Below, in pieces: positions 53,013-63,446 of a stretch of DNA of 64,000 bases (the first letter of the stretch is position 1; each line of letters starts with the position of its first letter). Source of the stretch: Geothrix sp. (GTDB taxonomy: Bacteria; Acidobacteriota; Holophagae; Holophagales; Holophagaceae); contig NZ_CP126625.1 in NCBI RefSeq assembly GCF_030219325.1, positions 2,902,857 to 2,966,856 of the forward strand, written 5' to 3'. Below the pieces are notes generated by a model. That model was not told the DNA's origin, ran no database searches, and was given only the letters and a program-made list of their open reading frames with translations. The translations under genes and the position numbers were made by a program.

Positions 53013-55045
53013 GCCCGCTCCACTTCGACCAGGTTGTCGTGGAAGCCGGCGCCGAAACCCAGGTCCGTCTCGCGCCCCAGGGAGAGCAGGTTCACGGAGC
53101 CGCCATCCTCGGCCCCGAACCCGTTGAAGGCCGCCACGGTGCCCGGCCGCATCCCGAAGCTGATGCGCAGGGGCAGCTCCAGGTTGCCCCGGTCGTTGAA
53201 GACCCGCACCCGCTCGCCCTCCTTCAGGCCGCGCAGGTGGGCGTCCTCGGGGCCCATCTCCAGGCTGGGCCCGGGCATGAGCTGGCGGATCACCTGCAGG
53301 GGCAGGAACTGGCTGTGGATCGAGTTCTTGGTGTTGGGCGTGAGCAGCTGCAGCGGATGCCTGCCACCCCCGGCGGCCTGGCTCTCCACGGGCGGCGTGA
53401 AGTCCGGCAGGGCCGCCACGCCCCAGCGGGCGACGGCCTCCTCGCTGAGCAGCTCCACCTTGCCCGAGGGCGTGGTGAAGTGCAGGTCGGCGAAGGCCAC
53501 TTCTTCGGCGCCGGGCGCCAGCACCGGGCCTTCCCGCAGCTGACCGAGGGAGAGTCCGTGCGGCGCCAGGCGGGCCTCCAGCCAGGCCTCCACGCCGGCA
53601 TCATCAGGCTCGGGCAGGAAGGCCAGCTCCTCCGGGCCCAGGCCGAGGCGCTGGCCCAGGGCGCGGTAGATCTCGGTCTCGGGCCGCACCTCGCCGGGGG
53701 GCTCCACCACCTTCTGCCGGAGCTGCAGATAGGCGTGCCAGTAGGCCCCGATGACATCCGTCTGCTCGAAGAGGCTCTTGCTGGGCAGCACCAGGTGGGC
53801 CTCCCGGGCCGTGTCCGTGAGCCGCTCGTCCACCACCACCAGGAAGTCCAGGGCCCGCAGGGCCGCCAGCACCGCGGGCGTCTCGGGGTTCTGCGCGGCG
53901 GGATTGCCCCGCTCCACCCAGCCCACCTTCAGCGGCGGGTCCTGCTGCGCCAGCATGTCCGTGCCCAGCCGCGCGGTGCTCACGGAGACGCGCACCACGC
54001 CGTCGGGCTGCTCCGGCGGGTAGAAGTCCAGGGGGTCCTTCAGGTGCCCGAAGATCTGGGTGGCGAGGTTGGCGTAGACCCAACCCGCGCCGGGCTTGCC
54101 GAGGTTGCCCGTAAGGGGCAGCAGGGCCTGGATGGCCCGCATGGTCTGGCCGCCGTTGGTGTAGCGCTGCATGCCGAAGCCCGCGCAGATGCTCATGGGG
54201 GCCACCTGCCCCATGAGGTCGGCCAGCTCGAGGAGCTGCGCCTCGGGGAGGCCGCACACCTGGGCGGTGCGGATCGGCGTCCAGGCCTTCACCTGCGCGG
54301 CGAAGGCCTCGTAGCCCAGGACGTGCTCCCGGATGAAGCCCAGGTCCACCTGGCCATCCTCGATGAGCAGGTGCGCCAGCCCCAGGGCCAGGGCCCCGTC
54401 GGTGCCCGGCCGCGGCTGCAGCAGCAGGTGGGCCCGGTCGGCGGTGGGGGTGCGGCGCGGATCGATCACCACCAGCCTGGCCCCGCGCTCCAGCGCCTGA
54501 TGCACGAAGCGCATCTGGTGGAGGTTCGTCTCCGAGGCGTTCTTGCCCCACATGACGATGAGGCGGGAGTGGGCGATGTCCCAGGGCGCGCTCTGGCGGT
54601 TGTCGCCGAAGGTGAGGCGCGTGGCCTCCAGCCCCGCGGGCCAGCAGAGGTCCCCGTACGTGGTGGTGCAGCCTCCGAACTGCCGCCAGAAGGCCGGGCC
54701 GCAGCTGTTGAGCAGGCCCTTGGTGCCGCTGGCCGCGTAGTAGAAGACCGACTGCGGCCCGTGGGCGCGCCGCGCAGTTTCGAGGTGGCGGGTGATGAGG
54801 TCCAGCGCCTCGTCCCAGCCCACCCGCTCGAAGGCGCCGGTGGCGGTCCGCTTCATGGGGTGCAGGATCCGCTCGGGGCTGGCCTGCCGCTCCAGGTAGC
54901 TCAGACCCTTGAGGCAGGGGCCTTCGGCGGTGGCCAGGTTGCCCTCGTGGGGATCGATGGCCGTTACCCGGCCCTGCTCCACCGTCACCCGCATGGCGCA
55001 GGTGCTGTAGCAGTTCCGGGGACAGGCGGTGGTGTGGACGGTCAT
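53009..55045 (-). CDS. DMSO-reductase-family molybdopterin oxidoreductase, 678 aa
   Basis: CPRNCYSTCAM, with a later Cys in AEGPCLKG, forms the N-terminal 4Fe-4S site, and MWGKNASETNLHQMRFV and TPNTKNSIHSQF lie in the molybdopterin-guanine-dinucleotide-binding regions. The N-terminus begins directly at the cluster domain and carries no twin-Arg signal. Family members reduce DMSO, TMAO, polysulfide or related acceptors, or oxidise substrates; which one cannot be told. The ferredoxin/anchor fusion gene overlaps its stop (ATGA). Confidence 0.9.
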   Translation of the reverse strand: MTVHTTACPRNCYSTCAMRVTVEQGRVTAIDPHEGNLATAEGPCLKGLSYLERQASPERILHPMKRTATGAFERVGWDEALDLITRHLETARRAHGPQSVFYYAASGTKGLLNSCGPAFWRQFGGCTTTYGDLCWPAGLEATRLTFGDNRQSAPWDIAHSRLIVMWGKNASETNLHQMRFVHQALERGARLVVIDPRRTPTADRAHLLLQPRPGTDGALALGLAHLLIEDGQVDLGFIREHVLGYEAFAAQVKAWTPIRTAQVCGLPEAQLLELADLMGQVAPMSICAGFGMQRYTNGGQTMRAIQALLPLTGNLGKPGAGWVYANLATQIFGHLKDPLDFYPPEQPDGVVRVSVSTARLGTDMLAQQDPPLKVGWVERGNPAAQNPETPAVLAALRALDFLVVVDERLTDTAREAHLVLPSKSLFEQTDVIGAYWHAYLQLRQKVVEPPGEVRPETEIYRALGQRLGLGPEELAFLPEPDDAGVEAWLEARLAPHGLSLGQLREGPVLAPGAEEVAFADLHFTTPSGKVELLSEEAVARWGVAALPDFTPPVESQAAGGGRHPLQLLTPNTKNSIHSQFLPLQVIRQLMPGPSLEMGPEDAHLRGLKEGERVRVFNDRGNLELPLRISFGMRPGTVAAFNGFGAEDGGSVNLLSLGRETDLGFGAGFHDNLVEVERA

Positions 55046-55143
55046 GGCACTACCAGGATAGGGAGGGCCATGCGCCGGGCCGCGCTCCTCCAGGTGCTTG
55101 TGATCAAGATCCGCAGGGTGGCCCGGGGCCGCTAACCTGGGTC

Positions 55144-56391
55144 ATGTCCGCGCCCGAAGCACCAGGTCCCGCCACCGCCCCGCCGGCCGCCACGCCGCCC
55201 GAGATCGCGCTCTGCCTGGAGCTGGGCCGGGCCTTCCAGGCTTTTGGAATTCCCGCCCACCGCTTCGAGGACGCCCTGGCGCGGATTTCGGAGCGGCTGG
55301 GCCTGGAGGGCCAGTTCTTCGCCCTGCCCACGGCCTTCTTCGCCTCCCTGGGGAAGGGCGGCCACCACTGGACCTTCATCCAGCGGAGCCCCTCCGGCGA
55401 CGTGAACCTGGAGAAGCTCTCGGACCTGCAGGAGACCACGGATGCCCTCATCGCCGGGGACCTGGACGCCGCCGGCGCCCACGACCGCGTGCAGACGATC
55501 CTCGCCGCCCCGGATCGCTGGAGCGCCCTGCTGACGGTGCTCTGCTTCGGCCTCGGCTCCGCCCCGGCCGCCATGTTCTTCGGCGGGGGATGGCGCGAGA
55601 TGCTCCTCACGGCCGTGCTGGGTTCCCTGGTGGGCCTCATGGTCATCCTGCTGGGACGGAAGGCCGGCCTCGCGCGGCTGGTCCATCCCGTGGCCGGCAC
55701 CCTGGTGGGCTTCCTGGCCGTGGCCGCCGCCTACCGGTTCCCCCAGGTCTCGCCCCAGGTGCTCACGGTGGCGGGCCTCATCGTCCTTGTGCCGGGACTG
55801 CGCCTGGTGGTGTCCATGAACGAGCTGGCCACGGGCAACCTCGTCGCCGGCACCGCCCGCCTGGTGGACACGGCCATGACCTTCCTGTCGCTGGGGTTCG
55901 GCGTGGCGCTGGGCCAGCGGCTTGCCGTGGCCATGCTCGACCGCGCCCTGCAGGGCACGCCCCTGCCCCTGCCCGCCTGGACCATCCTGCCCACGCTGCT
56001 GCTGGCCGCCTCGGCCTTCGTGGTGATCTTCAAGGCACGGCCGCGGGACCTGCCCTGGATCTTCGCGGCCTGCGTGCTGGCCTTCTTCGGCGCGCGCCAG
56101 GGCGCCGTGCTGCTGGGCCCCCAGTTCGGCGTGGGCCTCGGCGCCTTCGCCCTGGGCCTGGGCAGCAACCTCTTCACGCGGCTCACCCGGCGCCCTTCCG
56201 TGGTGACGCTGCTGCCGGGCCTGATGGTGCTGGTGCCCGGGGGCCTCGGCTTCAAGGGCCTCGAGTTCATCATCCAGAAGCAGCTGGTGATGGGCCTCGA
56301 CACGGCCTTCCAGGCCCTCTTCGTGGCCATCGCCCTGCTCACGGGCCTGCTCCTGGCCCACGCGGCCGTGCAGCCGAGGACCGCCCTGTAG
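55144..56391 (+). CDS. ThrE-type threonine/serine exporter family protein, 415 aa
   Basis: A soluble N-terminal domain (AFQAFGIPAHRFEDALARISERLGLEG spread over residues 30-57; FFALPTAFFASLG) is followed by 10 hydrophobic helices, the two-part design of ThrE (YjjP-like and YjjB-like halves fused). The motif LVVSMNELATGNLVAGTARLVDTAM marks the end of the first half. It would export small amino acids. TAACCT ends 5 nt before the ATG, so a leaderless start is possible. Confidence 0.85.
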   Translation: MSAPEAPGPATAPPAATPPEIALCLELGRAFQAFGIPAHRFEDALARISERLGLEGQFFALPTAFFASLGKGGHHWTFIQRSPSGDVNLEKLSDLQETTDALIAGDLDAAGAHDRVQTILAAPDRWSALLTVLCFGLGSAPAAMFFGGGWREMLLTAVLGSLVGLMVILLGRKAGLARLVHPVAGTLVGFLAVAAAYRFPQVSPQVLTVAGLIVLVPGLRLVVSMNELATGNLVAGTARLVDTAMTFLSLGFGVALGQRLAVAMLDRALQGTPLPLPAWTILPTLLLAASAFVVIFKARPRDLPWIFAACVLAFFGARQGAVLLGPQFGVGLGAFALGLGSNLFTRLTRRPSVVTLLPGLMVLVPGGLGFKGLEFIIQKQLVMGLDTAFQALFVAIALLTGLLLAHAAVQPRTAL

Positions 56392-56754
56392 CCCTTCCGG
56401 CTGGGGCGCTCTGGACCCGGCCCTGGGTCCACTGAAGCAACCAACCTGGGATCAGCGCCTTGCCCGCCAGCCGCCGGGACAGCATGGGTCATTGTCCCTC
56501 TTGAAAACGATTGAGCCTGTTTTTTCTATGTTGCTGCAATGTTTTGATTAGCTTTGAAAAAGATGAATTGGCTTTCTCGTTGCAAATGCCTGGATCAAAT
56601 CTCCACGGCTTCGTGAGGGTGTCCAGGGCTTCGGCCTGGTCCGCTCCTGCCTGGCCTTGGCGACCTCCAGGAGAGCGCCCTTGCCGAATCCCGATGCCAC
56701 GATCCTTCCCGCCGCCCGGTGCATCGTCGGGGATCCGTCCCCTGCGGGGCAGCC
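56392..56754 (+). promoter_or_regulatory. AT-rich leader of the 56755-58876 unit
   Basis: The gap of 363 nt holds no gene. Bases about 56500-56590 are AT-rich against their surroundings. TTGAAA at 56501-56506 and TTCTAT at 56524-56529 (17-nt spacing) form a weak promoter candidate. The remaining 160 nt before the ATG is GC-rich untranslated leader. Confidence 0.4.
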
Positions 56755-57024
56755 ATGAAGCAGCTGCGCGACGATGCCTGCGGCTGCGCCATGGGCGCGG
56801 TGTTCACGGTGGTCGGCCTCGGCCTGTCATCCGGCTATGCCGTCTGGCAGTGCCGGACGAACGGCATGGCCACCTCGGCGGCGGTGCTGAGGGTGTTCCT
56901 CGCCACCTTCCTGGCGGCGGGGGCCGGGAAGGTCCTCGGCATCCTGCGCTACCGCATGGGCCGGAACCGGCCGGCCAGCCCTGCCCTGTCCCCCAACCTC
57001 GACCCACACCCCACAGGAGAATGA
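56755..57024 (+). CDS. Small two-span membrane protein, partner of the kelch protein, 89 aa
   Basis: MKQLRDDACGCAMGAVFTVV begins a first hydrophobic helix (about residues 11-28), and a second runs over about 40-58. A Cys-Gly-Cys sits at the entry to the first helix and a lone Cys lies in the loop. The tail is Pro-rich. No family recognised. The next gene starts 1 nt after its stop, so the two are almost surely co-translated. The ATG at 56755 is chosen for its fit with the first helix; no strong ribosome site is seen. Confidence 0.65.
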   Translation: MKQLRDDACGCAMGAVFTVVGLGLSSGYAVWQCRTNGMATSAAVLRVFLATFLAAGAGKVLGILRYRMGRNRPASPALSPNLDPHPTGE

Positions 57025-57025
57025 G

Positions 57026-58876
57026 ATGGCCGGAACCTGGAAGCAGCTCCCCTCGAATTGCACCCGCAACCTGGGCCTCACCCTCGTCCGCTGCGCGCAG
57101 CTCGGACAGACCATCCGGACGGCCTGCGTGGGCTGGGCCAACCAGGTCGAGCAGTCCTGCGCGCAGTGGGCGGACCAGGGCCATTCCGAGTGCGCCGCCT
57201 GGTCGGACCATGGGCACAACGAATGCTGCGATTGGGCCCCCTGCTCCTGGTTCTGCGATGCCTTCTACTGGGTGGCCAACGTGCTCTGCGACGCCTTCTA
57301 CTGGGTGGCCAACGTGGTGTGCGTGGTCTTCACCACCATCGTGAAGGTCGTCTGCGTGCTGGTGTCGATCATCGTCGAGGTGTTCTGCGCGCTCTGGAGC
57401 ATCATCACGATCTTCTTCTGCGTCTCCACTGCGAACGGAGGCACCGCCCTGCTGCTCACCGACGGCACCGTGCTCATGCAGGAGTGCCTGCTCGGGTACG
57501 GCACGCGCCGCTGGTGGAAGCTGGTGCCCGACAACACCGGCAGCTATTTCAACGGCACCTGGCGGCGGGTGCGGGACGCCAACGTGGGCCGGAAGTACTT
57601 CGCCTCGGCCGTCCTCGCCGATGGCCGCGTGCTGGTCTGCGGGGGCGAGTATTCCGATGCCAGCGGCATGAACGCGGCAGACGAGACGAACACCTGCGAA
57701 ATCTACGACCCGGTGGCGGACACCTGGACGGCGATCGACCCGCCCAGGGACGCGGGCGGGGCCTTCTGGGCCAAGATCGGCGATGCGGCCTGCTCCCTGC
57801 TGGCGGATGGCACCTTCCTGATGGGGAATGCCATGGACCGGCAGACCGCCACCTTCGATCCCGCCACGAACGCCTGGTCGCTGGCCGGCGGCAAGCGGAA
57901 CCGGGCCACGGAGGAAAGCTGGGTCCTGCTGCGAGACCAGACGGTCAGCACCCCCAACTGCTCGGGGCATCCGGCTGCGGAGAAGTACCTGCCCGCCACG
58001 CGGACCTGGATGGCGGACCGCAGCATCCCGGCGGCCTCCGACATCGTCGAGGATGCCTCGAGCGAGACGGGGCCCGGCGTGCTGCTGCCCGATGGCCGAG
58101 CCTTCTGGGTCGGGGCCACGGGCAAGACCGTGCTCTACACGGCACCAGCCACCGCGAACGCCCAGGGAACCTGGATGGCCGGGCCCGACCTCCCCAAGGC
58201 GGGCCGCATGGAGCAGGGCACGAAGGATGGTCCGGGCTGCCTGCTGGTCAACGGCAACGTGCTGTTCGGGATCGCTCCGGTCAACGGGAAGGGCGGCGAA
58301 GAGGACTACCTTTCGCCCACCAGCTTCTTCGAGTTCGATGGGACGGGCGTCAACCGCGTGAGCGATCCTCCAAACAGCAACCATGCCACCTACGTGGGCC
58401 GCATGCTGCTGCTGCCCAACGGCGATGTCATGTTCATGCGGGAGGACGACTCGAGCTTCTATGCCTACACGGACTACGGCCGGCCGCAGGACATCTGGCG
58501 GCCCGTGATCCAGGCCTGCCCGGGCATGATCCAGCCCGGCCACACGATCCAAGTCTCCGGGCTGAACTTCAACGGTTTCTCCCAGGCCGTCGGCTACGGC
58601 GACGACTCCACCGCCGCCACCAACTACCCGCTGGTGCGGATCAGACACCGGCAGTCCGGCCATGTGGCCTACTGCTGCACCTTCAACCACACCACCCCCG
58701 ATGCGGCGGGGAACCCAGTTCCCTCCATGGGCGTCGCCACCGGAGCCGCCGTGATCACGACCCATGTCGCGGTGCCGGCCGGCCTCCCCTTGGGCGATTC
58801 TGATCTGTTCGTGGTGGCCAACGGCATCGAGTCCCTGCCCTTCCGGGTGGACATCGTGCACCGGAGGAAGGATTGA
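57026..58876 (+). CDS. Kelch/galactose-oxidase-like protein with N-terminal 11-residue Cys repeat and membrane helix, 616 aa
   Basis: Residues 12-132 carry a Cys every 11 residues (12, 23, 34, 45, 56, 67, then 77, 88, 99, 110, 121, 132), with one 10-residue step. The first half is polar and Trp-rich; from about residue 79 (DAFYWVANVL twice) it becomes hydrophobic and membrane-spanning. From about residue 137 several kelch blades follow (for example VLADGRVLVCGGEYSD, CEIYDPVADTW), then a C-terminal Ig-like domain of the galactose-oxidase/DUF1929 type (PGHTIQVSGLNFNG). The copper ligands of galactose oxidase cannot be identified, so enzyme activity is unproven. The blade part is probably displayed outside the membrane. 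Confidence 0.85.
   Translation: MAGTWKQLPSNCTRNLGLTLVRCAQLGQTIRTACVGWANQVEQSCAQWADQGHSECAAWSDHGHNECCDWAPCSWFCDAFYWVANVLCDAFYWVANVVCVVFTTIVKVVCVLVSIIVEVFCALWSIITIFFCVSTANGGTALLLTDGTVLMQECLLGYGTRRWWKLVPDNTGSYFNGTWRRVRDANVGRKYFASAVLADGRVLVCGGEYSDASGMNAADETNTCEIYDPVADTWTAIDPPRDAGGAFWAKIGDAACSLLADGTFLMGNAMDRQTATFDPATNAWSLAGGKRNRATEESWVLLRDQTVSTPNCSGHPAAEKYLPATRTWMADRSIPAASDIVEDASSETGPGVLLPDGRAFWVGATGKTVLYTAPATANAQGTWMAGPDLPKAGRMEQGTKDGPGCLLVNGNVLFGIAPVNGKGGEEDYLSPTSFFEFDGTGVNRVSDPPNSNHATYVGRMLLLPNGDVMFMREDDSSFYAYTDYGRPQDIWRPVIQACPGMIQPGHTIQVSGLNFNGFSQAVGYGDDSTAATNYPLVRIRHRQSGHVAYCCTFNHTTPDAAGNPVPSMGVATGAAVITTHVAVPAGLPLGDSDLFVVANGIESLPFRVDIVHRRKD
57254..57319 (+). repeat. 33-bp tandem repeat within the kelch gene
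   Basis: Two adjacent 33-bp units, at 57254-57286 and 57287-57319, differ at very few bases and encode CDAFYWVANVL and CDAFYWVANVV. They are the clearest copies of the 11-residue unit. Confidence 0.8.
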
Positions 58877-58882
58877 GCCCGA

Positions 58883-58911
58883 CCGCCCGGTCCTTGTGCG
58901 AATCCGGGCGG
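58883..58911 (+). terminator. Hairpin after the kelch gene
   Basis: CCGCCCGG (58883-58890) and CCGGGCGG (58904-58911) form a perfect 8-bp stem with a 13-nt loop, 6 nt after the stop codon. It overlaps the next promoter and has no T-run. Confidence 0.5.
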
Positions 58912-58921
58912 TTCCTATATT
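58894..58921 (+). promoter_or_regulatory. Promoter of the 58955 gene
   Basis: TTGTGC at 58894-58899 and TATATT at 58916-58921 are 16 nt apart. A 5' leader of about 27 nt contains AAGGAG, 6 nt ahead of the start. Confidence 0.55.
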
Positions 58922-58954
58922 GAGCCAGGCCCCAAGGCTCACAAGGAGATGTGC

Positions 58955-59224
58955 ATGAACAAACTGGGCATGTTTGCCCTGGCGTTGGCGTTGGCCGGAA
59001 CCACGGTCCTCTCCGCCCAGTCCAAGGAAGACAAGAGCCGGGCGAAGGCCAAGGACACGGTGGACCGGGTCCGGGAGGCCGATCCCCCCAAGGTGAAGGA
59101 GCGCCAGAAGGACGACACGGCGCAGAAGCGGGCCGACGAGGCCAATGCCCAGGAGCGGGCCCGTCAGAAGGAAGTCGCCAAGAAATACCCCGCCAAGGGC
59201 AAGGACGTGCCGCCACCGAAATAG
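58955..59224 (+). CDS. Small secreted Lys-rich protein, 89 aa
   Basis: A signal peptide (MNKLGMFALALALAGTTVLSAQ) is followed by a highly charged helix of about 65 residues rich in Lys, Glu, Asp and Arg, ending KGKDVPPPK. It resembles in style the secreted coiled-coil protein at 1150-1644 but is not obviously homologous. No family recognised. An in-frame ATG at 58949 is too close to the AAGGAG site, so 58955 is chosen. It has its own promoter and a strong terminator. Confidence 0.7.
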   Translation: MNKLGMFALALALAGTTVLSAQSKEDKSRAKAKDTVDRVREADPPKVKERQKDDTAQKRADEANAQERARQKEVAKKYPAKGKDVPPPK

Positions 59225-59253
59225 GCGCCGGCTCGCACCCCTTCCCGACCAGA

Positions 59254-59276
59254 CCCCGCCGCCGGCGGGGTTTTTT
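59254..59276 (+). terminator. Intrinsic terminator after the 58955 gene
   Basis: CCCCGCC and GGCGGGG pair perfectly around GCC and are followed directly by TTTTTT. It is the only textbook terminator with a full T-run in the window. Confidence 0.85.
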
Positions 59277-59308
59277 GTTGGCCTGATCAGGCGGGTATGG
59301 ATAATATT

Positions 59309-59336
59309 TTGGAAGAAAATTTTAGTTGATTACAAT
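59309..59336 (+). promoter_or_regulatory. Promoter of clpB
   Basis: TTGGAA at 59309-59314 and TACAAT at 59331-59336 are 16 nt apart in a locally AT-rich stretch, 34 nt before the ATG. No heat-shock-type operator (CIRCE) was seen. Confidence 0.5.
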
Positions 59337-59369
59337 CATATTTGGATCATTCTGGATGCGAGGTGCCGC

Positions 59370-61943
<2,574 letters not shown>

Positions 61944-62015
61944 GGGCGGCCCAGGCTCCCGAAACTTGCCCCGGCCCGGCCCCGGTCCGATGAGGGTGGC
62001 GTAGCCGGAGTCTGC

Positions 62016-63446
62016 GTGCCCCTCCCCTCTCCCATCCCCATCCTCATCGTGGACGACGAGGCGGACCTCCGAAACCTGCTGGTGGAGGCCCTGGAGGACC
62101 AGGGCTACGCGGCCGTGGGGGCGGATGGTGGAACCCAGGCCCTGGCCCGGGTGCGGGAGCGTCATTTCCCGGTGATCTTCACGGACCTGAACATGCCCGG
62201 CGGGCTGTCGGGGCTGGAGCTGCTCCGGGCCATCCATGACGAGGATCCCCAGGCCATGGGCATCCTCATGACCGGCTACGCCACCACGGAATCTGCCATC
62301 CAGGCCCTCAAGCGCGGCGCCTACGACTTCATCCAGAAACCCTTCAAGCTCGCCGAGATCGAAGCCAGCCTGGAGCGCGCCCTGGAGCACTACCGCCTGG
62401 TGCAGGAGAACGAGGAATACCAGAAGAACCTGGAGCAGATGGTCGAGGCCCGCACCCAGGAGATCCTGGGACTGAAGAACGACATCGAGAGGCTCTTCGA
62501 AGGCTTCGTGAACGCCTCCGTGACGGCCATCGAGGCCCGCGATCCCAGCACCTCAGGCCACTCCAGCCGGGTGGCGGACCTGACGGTGGGCCTGGCCGAG
62601 GCCGTGAACCAGACGCCCAACGGCCCTTATGGGGGCCTCCACTTCAACCCGCTCCAGATCCGCGAGATCCGCTACGCCAGCCTGCTGCACGACTTCGGGA
62701 AGGTGGGCGTCCGCGAGCAGGTGCTGGTGAAGGCCAAGAAGATCGAGGGCGAGCACCTGGAGAGCATCTACCAGCGCCTGCACCAGCGCACCCTCGAGTC
62801 CATGCGCGACCGCATGCTGGATGCCTGGAGCAAGGGCAACCCCTTCGACCACGACGCCCTGGGTGGCCTCCTGAGGCAGCAGGAGGAGGAGACCCGCCGC
62901 CTGATGGACCTGGTCCGGCGCAGCAACGAGCCCACGGTCCTGCCCGAGAAGGTGGCCCTGGAGCTGGACCAGCTGGAGGAGCTCACCTACCAGCACTGGT
63001 CGGGTGACCGCCGGACCCTCATCGAGCGCCAGGACATCGACCTGCTGAGGATCACCAAGGGCAGCCTCTCCGACCAGGAGCGGGACGAGATCCAGAACCA
63101 CGTCACCTACACCTACCGGTTCCTCAGCCAGATCCCCTGGACCTCGGAGCTGGCGGGCGTCCCCGAGATCGCCTGGGCCCACCACGAGCGCCTCAACGGC
63201 AAAGGCTATCCCCGCCAGCTCAAGGAGCCGGACATCCCCGTCCAAAGCAAGCTGATGGCCGTCTCGGATGTCTACGACGCCCTCACCGCCGCCGACCGGC
63301 CCTACAAGGCCGCCGTGAGCGTGGAGCGCAGCCTCCAGATCCTGGAGCAGGAGGCCAAGGTCAACCTGCTGGACACCGAGGTGCTGCGGATCTTCCTGGA
63401 GGCGAGGATCTACGAGCGCACCATCCCCACGGTACGGGTCCCATGA
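62016..63446 (+). CDS. Response regulator with HD-GYP-type output carrying an insert, 476 aa
   Basis: A receiver domain (IPILIVDDEAD; phospho-acceptor in IFTDLNMPGG; LMTGYA; IQKPFKL) occupies residues 1-125. A coiled coil follows, then an HD-GYP domain with SGHSSRVADL, LLHDFGKVG (His225-Asp226) and HHERLNGKGYP (Gly397-Pro399). The two halves are about 170 residues apart, roughly 100 more than usual, so a helical insert splits the catalytic domain. HD-GYP proteins hydrolyse cyclic-di-GMP. The start is GTG. The next regulator overlaps its stop by 4 bp. Confidence 0.9.
   Translation: MPLPSPIPILIVDDEADLRNLLVEALEDQGYAAVGADGGTQALARVRERHFPVIFTDLNMPGGLSGLELLRAIHDEDPQAMGILMTGYATTESAIQALKRGAYDFIQKPFKLAEIEASLERALEHYRLVQENEEYQKNLEQMVEARTQEILGLKNDIERLFEGFVNASVTAIEARDPSTSGHSSRVADLTVGLAEAVNQTPNGPYGGLHFNPLQIREIRYASLLHDFGKVGVREQVLVKAKKIEGEHLESIYQRLHQRTLESMRDRMLDAWSKGNPFDHDALGGLLRQQEEETRRLMDLVRRSNEPTVLPEKVALELDQLEELTYQHWSGDRRTLIERQDIDLLRITKGSLSDQERDEIQNHVTYTYRFLSQIPWTSELAGVPEIAWAHHERLNGKGYPRQLKEPDIPVQSKLMAVSDVYDALTAADRPYKAAVSVERSLQILEQEAKVNLLDTEVLRIFLEARIYERTIPTVRVP

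Noticed and set aside
57440-58876. Calling the kelch protein a galactose oxidase
   Set aside because: Blade and C-terminal domains fit, but the copper ligands and the Tyr-Cys cofactor pair could not be located with confidence.
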